A DNA stretch of 5,567 nt, from NCBI GenBank assembly GCA_017858295.1, contig JAFMBU010000116.1, positions 1 through 5,567 of the forward strand, in the 5' to 3' direction. The number at the start of each line of letters is the position of its first letter. Within the stretch, counting starts at the first letter, position 1. The position numbers and the translations under genes are program-made. This stretch comes from Porticoccaceae bacterium (GTDB lineage: Bacteria; Pseudomonadota; Gammaproteobacteria; Pseudomonadales; Porticoccaceae). Of this stretch, positions 1 to 5,567 are shown one piece after another. The notes beneath the pieces were generated by a model. It was not told where the DNA came from. It saw only the letters and a program-made list of their open reading frames with translations, and searched no databases.

Positions 1-1139
1 CCGGTTTTGATATTGCCCTGCTGAGGCTCTAGTTGACCCAGTAACAGCTTTAATAAGGTAGTTTTGCCGACACCATTGCGACCGATCAGGCCGACTTTGT
101 CGCCCCGTTGAATCAGCGTGGAGAAGGATTTAACCACGGCATTGCCGTCATCGAAGGCGAAGCTGATATCTTCAGCTTCGGCGACAATCTTGCCGGACTT
201 GTCTGCCTGTTGAATATCCATCTTGGCGGTACCTACCTGTTTGCGGCGGGCAGCGTGTTCGACGCGCAGGGCTTCGAGTGCACGAACACGGCCTTCGTTG
301 CGGGTGCGGCGGGCTTTAATACCCTGACGAATCCACACTTCTTCTTGGGAGAGACGCTTATCAAACAAGGCGTTGTGGCGATCTTCGGTTTCCAGCATGT
401 CTTTTTTGCGCTGGATATAGGTGGCGTAGTTACAGTTAAATTCTGCCAGCTGGCCGCGATCAATTTCCACAAAGCGGGTGGCCAGGTTGTTCATAAAGCG
501 ACGGTCGTGACTGATAAATAACAGCGCCCCCTCCCACTTCAGCAAAAATTGCTCGACCCATTGAATGGCGTCTATATCCAGGTGGTTGGTTGGCTCATCG
601 AGCAGCAGTAGGTCGGGTTTGCACACCAGGGCTCGGGCCAAAAGTACACGGCGCTTATATCCTCCGGAAAGACTGGAGATATCCACATCGGGATTGAGTT
701 CCATGGTGGTGACTATGGACTCAACGCGCTGGTTAATATCCCAGCCATCGACCCGCTCCAGTTCACTCTGCACTTCTTCCAATTCGTTCATTACTTTGTC
801 GCTGGGATCATTACCCAACTGCAGTATCAGATGGTGATAGCGGGCGGCGAGCTTGCCCTCTTCTCCGAGACCTTCGGCAATTACGTCGAATACAGAGCCG
901 GTGGCGTCGTGGGGAACCGACTGTTCTAACTGGGCAATTTTGACCCCGGCGGCGCGCTTTAGCACACCTTCGTCGGCAGTTACTTGGCCGGTGAGAATTT
1001 TTAGCAGAGTGGATTTGCCGGCGCCATTGCGGCCGATCAGGCAGATGCGTTCGCCGGGCTCGATAACCAGGTTGATACGGTCAATCAGTGGCGGCTGACC
1101 ATAGCTGAGATAGATGTCTTGCAGTGTGACAAGTGGCAT
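1..1139 (-). CDS. uup: ABC-F family ATPase Uup (3' end outside window)
   Basis: Soluble ABC-F protein with two ATPase domains and no membrane segments. Family members act on the ribosome, and Uup is also linked to precise transposon excision and branched DNA intermediates in E. coli. The first 379 codons are visible, of roughly 635 expected. Domain 1 has Walker A GRNGAGKST at residues 36-44, signature LSGGYKRR at 157-164, Walker B LLLLDEP ending with D181-E182, and the H-loop histidine at 211 in ISHDRR. An arginine-rich helical linker (about 235-310) carries EEVWIRQG at 266-273, a Uup hallmark. Domain 2 begins near residue 317, with its Walker A GRNGVGKTT at 353-361. The start at 1139 (MPLVTLQDIYLSYG) aligns with the expected ABC N-terminus. 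An earlier ATG at 1159 stops after three codons. The Shine-Dalgarno is weak, which fits translation coupled to the RND gene ending 21 bases upstream. The second ABC signature and the C-terminal coiled coil lie outside the window. Confidence 0.93.
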   Translation of the reverse strand, partial: MPLVTLQDIYLSYGQPPLIDRINLVIEPGERICLIGRNGAGKSTLLKILTGQVTADEGVLKRAAGVKIAQLEQSVPHDATGSVFDVIAEGLGEEGKLAARYHHLILQLGNDPSDKVMNELEEVQSELERVDGWDINQRVESIVTTMELNPDVDISSLSGGYKRRVLLARALVCKPDLLLLDEPTNHLDIDAIQWVEQFLLKWEGALLFISHDRRFMNNLATRFVEIDRGQLAEFNCNYATYIQRKKDMLETEDRHNALFDKRLSQEEVWIRQGIKARRTRNEGRVRALEALRVEHAARRKQVGTAKMDIQQADKSGKIVAEAEDISFAFDDGNAVVKSFSTLIQRGDKVGLIGRNGVGKTTLLKLLLGQLEPQQGNIKT

Positions 1140-1160
1140 AGGGTTTTCAGTCGTCCATTT

Positions 1161-3797
1161 TTAAGAAGTGCGTCCGGCACCCAGCGGTTTGGCAATCAGG
1201 ATTAGTTTCGGCAGTAGCGTCATCGAGCCGAGCAGCGCCGCGGTCATTGCCAGACCGGTTAACAGACCAAAGTAGATCGAGGGAATAAAGTTCGACAGGG
1301 CGAGAATCGAAAATCCGACAATAATGGTAATCGCGGTGTAAAACAGCGCCAGACCAATGCTGGCATGAGCTCTGTGCATGGCGGCAACATAGTCGCCATC
1401 GATGCTAAATTCACGTTGGAATCTGGTGATGTAGTGAATCGCATGGTCGACGCCAATGCCCACGGTGATGGCGGCGATGGTAATGGTCATCATATCCAGT
1501 GGAATCCCGGTCCAGCCCATACCACCCAAAACGATACCCGCAGCGAGAAAGTTCGGCACTATGGCGATCACGGAGATTTTCGCCGAGCGGAACAGCACTA
1601 GAAACATTAGCATAATGCCGACAAACACTGCGCCCAGTGTCAGGATCTGGGATTTGTACAGACTCTGGAGCATATTGTTGTAGAGCACTAGCAGGCCGGT
1701 AAAGCGAATATCTTCAGGGGCAATGCCCACTTCATTGACAGCGTAGTCGCGAATCTTTTCTAACAGATCGGCACGGCGCAGCAGGCCTTCAGTTTCCATG
1801 GCTCGGAGCTGGATACGTGTCTCGTCTATATCTTCGATAAGATAGGGAGCGACCATCTGGTTGTAGATTTCAGGCCCAAAGCTTTTGCGCATAAAGGCAA
1901 TTTCAAAATCATTTAGCTTGTGGCCGCTAAGATCGCTGGCTACATCGTAGATTTGAACCAGCGAGCTGACCTTGCCCACTTCCGGGAGGGATTCTATATA
2001 GGCCTGCAACTTGGCCAGATCCGCGAGACCGGTCGAGGTGAACCAGTAGGTGTCTTTAAGTTGATTGCTATCGCTGCTGTTAGCCTCTGTGCCGAACGCA
2101 TCGCTAGCGAAAGCATCGTCGCCATAAGGGTCATCGCCGTAATCGTCCGTTTCTGCTGCTACGCTGGCAAAGGCATCTTCGCCAAAAGCATCGTCAGAGT
2201 AATCATCACCGTACTCACTATCACCGTAGTCACTATTACCTAGCTCGGCATCAAAAGCATCACTCTGCTCCAGTTCGGCAAAGGTTGGCGCCTGCAAAAT
2301 AATATCCATAGGCGTTGTGCCGCCCAGGGAGGCGTCGATAATTTCCATGCCCTGGTAGATTTCGGTGTTGCTGCGGAAATAGTCGATAAAGCGATTTTCC
2401 ACTTCCAAGCGGGTAATGCCGATCACGGAGAGCACGCCTAGGCCTGCGGCAATCAGTAAAACCACGCTACCATGACGCTCAGTGAAGTTGGAAAACAGCG
2501 CAGTGACTGAGGCAGAATTATCGTTGCCGCCGCTGTTTTTACCCTTGCCCAGTAGCATCATGCCAGCGGGGATAATAATAAAGGCAATCACTAGGGCCAG
2601 TGAAATGCCCATGGTCATCATCCAGCCGAAGTCGATTACAGGGCGAATATTACTCACCACCAGAGATAGGAAGGCAACCATAGTTGTCAGCACTGTATAG
2701 AGGCAGGGCTTGGCCATGGAGGTGACGGTGGCCGTGACCAACTGCTCTTGACTGGCATCCGGCTGGCTGCGATGCAGTTCCCGATAGCGCACAATCAGGT
2801 GCATGGTCAGGGCCAGAGTAATAATCAATAACAGGGCGACAAAATTCGATGAGATAACCGTCAGGCGCCAATCGATCCAGCTTAAGAAGCCGAGAATAAT
2901 AATTAGGCAGATAGCGCAGGTACTGAGGGGCAGGACCACCCAGCGCAGCTGACGAAAAATTACCGCCAGTGTGACAATTACAAAGATCAAAATACCAATG
3001 CCAAAGGTGGCCAAATCACTTTTGATAAAGTCGACCATATCCGCGGTAATCATGTCGGGGCCGCCAAGGAAAATGGTGGCGCGATCGCGGTAGCCATTCA
3101 TCAGATTGCGCACATCGGCGACCAGCTGATGGGACTGAGTGGCTTTGGCGGTGCGGTAGTCGAGGAATTCCAGACTGACGCGATCCAGTTCGACCTGCTG
3201 TTCGGCGGTCAGTTCTTGATTGGACTTGATTAGACGCAGGGCATCCCGAGCGCTTACCAGATCGAGATATTTCTGGTCTAAAGCAAGGGTTGCAAGCATG
3301 CCGGTGGTCTGGCCGTCGGCACTTAAAATTAAATTTTTATAGATCGGACTATTGAGAAATTCCTCTCGTGCCAGCTGTCGATCAACGCCCGGAGAGAGCA
3401 GAGTGTTGAGTTCGTTTTTTAGGTCGGCAACGCCTATTTTAGGGCTGTAGAGTAAGGGCACATCGAGCAGAGAAAGCATGCTTTCAACGCCTTCGATAGC
3501 GGCCAATTCGTCACGCAGGGACGACAGCAGCTGAAGGTTTTCTTCGTCAAACAGGTCACCTTCTTTTGGTGAAAAAGTCACGATCAGGAAGTTGTCACTA
3601 CCATAGCGCTGCACCACTTCGCGGAAATAATTCAGATCATCGTCATGTTCCAGAGTCAGAGAATCCGCAGAGGCGTCGAGCTTAAAGTTGGGCAGGCCAA
3701 GCGCCATGGCCACAGTCAGTGCCAGCACGGCGAAAAGAGCGCCAAGGGGATGGCGCAGAACGGTCTTTTGATAGAGATTAAGCAGCGTTGCAGACAT
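1161..3797 (-). CDS. RND-superfamily transporter, MMPL/HAE3 type
   Basis: An 878-residue inner-membrane exporter, probably driven by the proton gradient. The HAE3 branch is associated with lipids, hopanoids or other hydrophobic molecules, but the substrate cannot be read from sequence. The RND duplication is clear: TM1 about 16-35, extracytoplasmic domain 1 about 36-262, TM2-TM6 about 263-416, cytoplasmic linker about 417-442, TM7 about 443-461, extracytoplasmic domain 2 about 462-714, TM8-TM12 about 715-866. The C-terminal half has the relay motif GIGVDHAIHYITRF with D784. The matching N-terminal segment (TLALTMHLIVRYRE, 327-340) has no acidic residue in the helix. Domain 2 contains a repetitive acidic insert at about 511-578. 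The ATG at 3797 is followed at once by a short cytoplasmic N-terminus and TM1, so the start is reasonable, although the upstream Shine-Dalgarno is poor. Probably co-transcribed with uup downstream. No MFP (adaptor), outer-membrane or lipoprotein partner is visible. Confidence 0.92.
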   Translation of the reverse strand: MSATLLNLYQKTVLRHPLGALFAVLALTVAMALGLPNFKLDASADSLTLEHDDDLNYFREVVQRYGSDNFLIVTFSPKEGDLFDEENLQLLSSLRDELAAIEGVESMLSLLDVPLLYSPKIGVADLKNELNTLLSPGVDRQLAREEFLNSPIYKNLILSADGQTTGMLATLALDQKYLDLVSARDALRLIKSNQELTAEQQVELDRVSLEFLDYRTAKATQSHQLVADVRNLMNGYRDRATIFLGGPDMITADMVDFIKSDLATFGIGILIFVIVTLAVIFRQLRWVVLPLSTCAICLIIILGFLSWIDWRLTVISSNFVALLLIITLALTMHLIVRYRELHRSQPDASQEQLVTATVTSMAKPCLYTVLTTMVAFLSLVVSNIRPVIDFGWMMTMGISLALVIAFIIIPAGMMLLGKGKNSGGNDNSASVTALFSNFTERHGSVVLLIAAGLGVLSVIGITRLEVENRFIDYFRSNTEIYQGMEIIDASLGGTTPMDIILQAPTFAELEQSDAFDAELGNSDYGDSEYGDDYSDDAFGEDAFASVAAETDDYGDDPYGDDAFASDAFGTEANSSDSNQLKDTYWFTSTGLADLAKLQAYIESLPEVGKVSSLVQIYDVASDLSGHKLNDFEIAFMRKSFGPEIYNQMVAPYLIEDIDETRIQLRAMETEGLLRRADLLEKIRDYAVNEVGIAPEDIRFTGLLVLYNNMLQSLYKSQILTLGAVFVGIMLMFLVLFRSAKISVIAIVPNFLAAGIVLGGMGWTGIPLDMMTITIAAITVGIGVDHAIHYITRFQREFSIDGDYVAAMHRAHASIGLALFYTAITIIVGFSILALSNFIPSIYFGLLTGLAMTAALLGSMTLLPKLILIAKPLGAGRTS
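2064..2267 (-). repeat. Acidic imperfect repeat insert within the RND transporter
   Basis: Residues 511-578 of the RND protein are low in complexity and hold about 22 Asp/Glu with no Lys or Arg. Two imperfect units are visible: one around 523-545, built from DYGD, EYGDD, DDAFGEDAFAS, and a second around 552-569, built from DYGDD, PYGDD, DAFASDAFG. At the DNA level the 11-mer aaagcatcgtc occurs at 2110-2120 and again at 2185-2195, consistent with local in-frame duplication followed by divergence. The segment lies between strand-like sequence ending DIILQAPTF and a resuming folded domain at DTYWFTSTGLADL, so it is probably a flexible extracytoplasmic loop. Cation binding is possible but unproven. 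Confidence 0.8.
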
Positions 3798-3858
3798 GAT
3801 TATTATTGTCCCAGAGCAGTGGTCATCAGATGGCGCGTATTATGCGATGTTGGCGGCT

Positions 3859-3886
3859 ATTATCATAGCGCGCAGAGGAGATTAAA
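3859..3886 (-). promoter_or_regulatory. Weak candidate sigma70 promoter for the RND-uup unit
   Basis: Read leftward, TTTAAT (3886-3881) and GATAAT (3864-3859) are separated by 16 bases. The -10 matches consensus at five of six positions but the -35 at only three. An overlapping alternative -10 is TATGAT (3867-3862). The position, about 60 bases ahead of the RND ATG at 3797, is sensible. The call rests mostly on the -10 box and the lack of better candidates nearby. Confidence 0.22.
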
Positions 3887-3887
3887 C

Positions 3888-3917
3888 ATGGGAAGATTAG
3901 GGGCTCTATGTCCTTAA
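3888..3917 (+). CDS. Possible 9-codon micro-ORF with strong Shine-Dalgarno
   Basis: ATG at 3888 opens the frame MGRLGALCP and stops at TAA 3915-3917. It is preceded by AGAGGAG (3874-3880) with a 7-base spacer, the best ribosome binding site in the window and better than those of the long genes. It ends 90 bases before the channel gene and just before the dyad at 3943. It could be a leader peptide, a remnant of a gene start, or chance. The peptide has no run of a single amino acid that would suggest classical attenuation. Confidence 0.2.
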   Translation: MGRLGALCP

Positions 3918-3942
3918 GACTCTGTGCTGCCGCTCGCTACGC

Positions 3943-3965
3943 TGGTCTAAAGTTAAGTTAGACCA
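3943..3965. promoter_or_regulatory. 8-bp perfect dyad, possible operator
   Basis: Arms TGGTCTAA (3943-3950) and TTAGACCA (3958-3965) are perfect inverted repeats around a 7-base centre, AGTTAAG. The element lies 42 bases upstream of the channel gene and about 145 bases upstream of the RND start. Neither side has a T-tract, so it is not an intrinsic terminator. Symmetry and location suit a dimeric repressor or activator site. The half-sites TGGTC/GACCA recall GntR/FadR-type operators, but the centre is longer than usual there, so no regulator is named. Confidence 0.35.
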
Positions 3966-4007
3966 AAACAATTGCTGCAACAGATTTAGGCAGGGGGATA
4001 AAACCAG

Positions 4008-4430
4008 ATGATCACAGTTGTGTTAGTTGTCAGTACTGTCGTCGCTATTGCGGTAGTCATTCACTATGAGATTCTCTTTCAGCTGACCAATCTGATGCCT
4101 AAGCTAACCATGCGGCATCGCTTTCGTATTGTGCTCGGTGTGCTGGGTGCGTTGGTGGCCCATGTTATTGAGATCTGGCTGTTTGCCGTGGCTTATTACC
4201 TGATGCATCACAGTGCTGGTTGGGGTGAGCTGACTGGTGCCTTTTCCGGCAGCCTGATGGATTGTGTCTATTTTTCCTTTACCACTTTTACCACCCTCGG
4301 CTTTGGCGATATTGCCCCGGTGGGGGATATTCGCTACCTCACTGGCACTGAATCCTTAACCGGTTTGGTGCTGATTACCTGGACTGCCTCGTTTCTTTAT
4401 GTGGAGATGCGCAAGTTTTGGGGGGTCTAG
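4008..4430 (+). CDS. Small single-pore potassium-channel-like protein (Ion_trans_2)
   Basis: A 140-residue membrane protein with the pore module of two-helix K+ channels. An N-terminal hydrophobic helix (about 2-23) is followed by a basic stretch with MRHRFR (35-40), TM about 41-65, a re-entrant pore helix and filter (about 86-101), and a last TM about 112-133. The filter reads TTLGFGD, with T96-L97-G98-F99-G100-D101 in place of the textbook TVGYGD. GFG filters occur in real K+ channels, so K+ selectivity is likely but inferred. The C-terminus ends just after the last helix (EMRKFWGV), so there is no RCK/TrkA-N or cyclic-nucleotide domain. Tetramer assembly in the inner membrane is expected from the family. 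The start is supported by AGGGGG ten bases upstream. It may share a transcript with the dehydrogenase 98 bases downstream, but nothing in sequence ties their functions. Confidence 0.88.
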   Translation: MITVVLVVSTVVAIAVVIHYEILFQLTNLMPKLTMRHRFRIVLGVLGALVAHVIEIWLFAVAYYLMHHSAGWGELTGAFSGSLMDCVYFSFTTFTTLGFGDIAPVGDIRYLTGTESLTGLVLITWTASFLYVEMRKFWGV

Positions 4431-4528
4431 TTCCACAGGATAAGCTGGTGATCTTAAAGGGCAGCAGAGTTAGAATGGACTCCATCAAGATCAGCCTTCC
4501 ACCCCAGTCTTAAAATAGCGAACAGACC

Positions 4529-5488
4529 ATGAAAGCAGTGCTTCTCGATTGTGATAGTCTCGGCCCCACGGATCTCGATCTCAGTGCCCTCCTCGCCTTG
4601 CCGCTGGATTGGACAATCTATCCTGAAACCTCTTCCCGTGAAGTATCTGAGCGTATCGCCGATGCCGATATAGTAGTAACCAATAAAGCACCAATTACTG
4701 CGCTCAGCCTGTCTCAGGCAGCCCGCTTAAAAATGATTTCGATTATGGCTACTGGCACCAATGCGGTGGATCTGCAAGTCGCCGCCCAGCATCAGGTGGC
4801 GGTGTGTAATGCGGTGAAATATGGCACTGGTTCGGTGGTGCAGCATGTCTGGGCGCTGATTCTAGCTCTTACCACTAAGCTCGCGGACTATCGGCGTGTC
4901 GCCACGGATGGTACTTGGCAGGAGAGTCGGTCTTTTTGTCTGCTGGATTTTCCGGTTGAAGAGTTAGAGGGCAAGGTGCTGGGTATAGTCGGCGCCGGTG
5001 AGTTGGGCCGCGGCGTGGCGAAAGTGGCCGAGGCTTTTGGGCTCGAGGTAATTTATGCAGCACTGCCGGGGCGCCAATATGTAGACCAGCAACGGGTTGG
5101 CTTTAGTGAATTTTTAGGTCGTGCCGATATTGTCAGCCTGCACTGCCCGTTGACCGCTGACACCACCAATCTTATTGGCGAGGCCGAATTGGCCTTGATG
5201 AAACCCTCGTCAATTTTGATCAATACGGCTCGCGGTGGCATGGTCAATGAAGCGGCACTTGTGCAGGCATTATTGGAAGGTAGCATTGCTGGCGCTGGGA
5301 TTGACGTGCTGACAAACGAGCCGCCGCGGGAGGGTAATGTTCTTCTCAACGAGAGTATTCCCAACCTGATAGTGACTCCTCACTGTGCTTGGGTGGCACG
5401 CCAGTCAAGGCAGAGGCTGGTGGATCAGACAGTTGAGAATCTGCACGCGTTTATGCAGGGGGAACCCTTGCCGCGCGCAGTTTTGTAA
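4529..5488 (+). CDS. D-2-hydroxyacid dehydrogenase, HprA/glycerate dehydrogenase-like
   Basis: A complete 319-residue cytosolic NAD(P)-dependent oxidoreductase of the D-isomer 2-hydroxyacid dehydrogenase family. It probably interconverts hydroxypyruvate or glyoxylate with D-glycerate or glycolate. The N-terminal substrate lobe (about 1-100) includes MKAVLLDCDSLGPTDLDLS and the TNK motif at 51-53. The cofactor lobe has the Rossmann motif GAGELG at 155-160. Catalytic residues are in place: R235 in NTARGG, E264 in TNEPP and H285 in TPHCAW. The length is normal for the family. In many relatives the second beta strand ends in an acidic residue that binds NAD ribose; here it reads VIYAALPGRQ (174-183), without one, so NADPH use is possible. 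The ATG at 4529 gives the expected N-terminus despite a weak Shine-Dalgarno. Close relatives are often labelled glycerate dehydrogenase or hprA; substrate is unproven, so no symbol is given. Confidence 0.92.
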   Translation: MKAVLLDCDSLGPTDLDLSALLALPLDWTIYPETSSREVSERIADADIVVTNKAPITALSLSQAARLKMISIMATGTNAVDLQVAAQHQVAVCNAVKYGTGSVVQHVWALILALTTKLADYRRVATDGTWQESRSFCLLDFPVEELEGKVLGIVGAGELGRGVAKVAEAFGLEVIYAALPGRQYVDQQRVGFSEFLGRADIVSLHCPLTADTTNLIGEAELALMKPSSILINTARGGMVNEAALVQALLEGSIAGAGIDVLTNEPPREGNVLLNESIPNLIVTPHCAWVARQSRQRLVDQTVENLHAFMQGEPLPRAVL

Positions 5489-5498
5489 CGCCACTCGG

Positions 5499-5532
5499 TT
5501 AAAATCTAGCTCTTAAAATCTAGCTCTTAAAA
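5499..5532. repeat. 14-bp tandem duplication downstream of the dehydrogenase
   Basis: TTAAAATCTAGCTC occurs at 5499-5512 and is repeated exactly at 5513-5526, followed by a partial third copy TTAAAA to 5532. It begins 11 bases after the dehydrogenase stop codon. It has no hairpin with a T-tract and so is not a terminator. The right-hand copy overlaps the last codons and stop of the putative convergent gene. Perfect identity of the two copies suggests a recent slippage event. Confidence 0.85.
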
Positions 5533-5567
5533 CCTTCCTCGAGCTTCTTCTCAACCAGAATGTTTTT
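5520..5567 (-). CDS. Possible C-terminal end of a convergent gene (rest outside window)
   Basis: Reading leftward from the right edge, an open frame gives KNILVEKKLEEGFKS and ends in TAG at 5520-5522. The composition (charged, amphipathic, no rare residues) looks like a genuine bacterial C-terminus, and convergent placement leaves a 31-base gap to the dehydrogenase stop. Only 15 codons are visible, so the family cannot be recognised and the frame could be open by chance. Confidence 0.4.
   Translation of the reverse strand, partial: KNILVEKKLEEGFKS

Larger units (their letters stand above)
3798..4007. other. Divergent intergenic region between RND gene and channel gene
   Basis: These 210 bases separate a leftward gene starting at 3797 from a rightward gene starting at 4008, so promoters for both should lie here. 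The contents I can point to are an AT-rich minus-strand -10-like stretch (3857-3868), a 9-codon rightward frame with a strong Shine-Dalgarno (3874-3917), and an 8-bp perfect dyad (3943-3965). For the channel gene, AGGGGG at 3992-3997, ten bases before its ATG, is a plausible ribosome binding site. No rightward -35/-10 pair stands out, and no intrinsic terminator is visible in either direction. Confidence 0.6.

Noticed and set aside
108..1098. Plus-strand open frames at 108-521, 565-837 and 853-1098
   Set aside because: They lie antisense to uup, whose ABC motifs are unmistakable on the minus strand; their translations show no recognisable domain.
1259..2871. Several open frames of 65-107 codons on both strands inside the RND gene
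   Set aside because: All are out-of-frame shadows of the 878-codon transporter. The 1920-2243 frame looks odd only because it reads across the acidic repeat.
3966..4007. Rightward sigma70 promoter for the channel gene (TTGCTG with ATAAAA)
   Set aside because: The spacing is too long (20 bases) and the -10 would overlap the ribosome binding region.
4449..4493. Inverted repeat TGATCTT/AAGATCA between the channel and dehydrogenase genes
   Set aside because: Seven base pairs around a 31-base loop with no T-tract; too weak to call a terminator or operator.
4875..5364. Minus-strand frames at 4875-5063 and 5053-5364
   Set aside because: They are antisense to the dehydrogenase, which has intact cofactor and catalytic motifs.
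5489..5567. Intrinsic terminator after the dehydrogenase
   Set aside because: The region is AT-rich, but only a 5-bp AGCTC/GAGCT pairing is possible and no T-tract follows it on the plus strand.
1..5567. Mobile element, CRISPR array, tRNA/rRNA, toxin-antitoxin or defence system
   Set aside because: No transposase, terminal repeats, spaced direct repeats, RNA gene or recognisable defence domains on either strand; all long frames are housekeeping-type or transport genes.

Overview
The window looks like ordinary chromosomal DNA from a gammaproteobacterium. The best evidence is the Uup-type ABC-F ATPase, whose linker carries the block EEVWIRQGIKARRTRNEGRV as in the enterobacterial protein. The GC content is moderate and the coding density is high. 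The mix of a HAE3-type RND exporter, a single-pore K+ channel and a glycerate-dehydrogenase-like enzyme would fit a marine Cellvibrionales/Spongiibacter-like lineage, but that placement is inference from family feel and not from any marker gene.

Layout: positions 1-1139 (minus) hold the first 379 codons of uup, whose 3' end lies off the left edge. Only 21 bases upstream of it, 1161-3797 (minus) encodes an 878-residue, 12-helix RND/MMPL-type transporter. The two probably form one leftward transcription unit. Positions 3798-4007 are a 210-base divergent intergenic region holding an 8-bp perfect dyad and a tiny 9-codon frame with a strong Shine-Dalgarno. Rightward, 4008-4430 encodes a 140-residue two-helix ion channel (filter TLGFGD), followed after 98 bases by 4529-5488, a complete D-2-hydroxyacid dehydrogenase of the HprA/glycerate dehydrogenase type. 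The right edge carries a 14-bp tandem duplication that overlaps what looks like the C-terminus and stop codon of a convergent minus-strand gene.

The genes do not form an obvious pathway: ribosome-associated ABC-F factor, envelope exporter, ion channel and central-carbon dehydrogenase. I see no mobile element, CRISPR array, tRNA, rRNA or phage signature, and no convincing new system. The most unusual local features are a repetitive, strongly acidic insert in the second extracytoplasmic domain of the RND protein, the absence of the proton-relay aspartate in that protein's N-terminal half, and the small elements in the divergent intergenic region.
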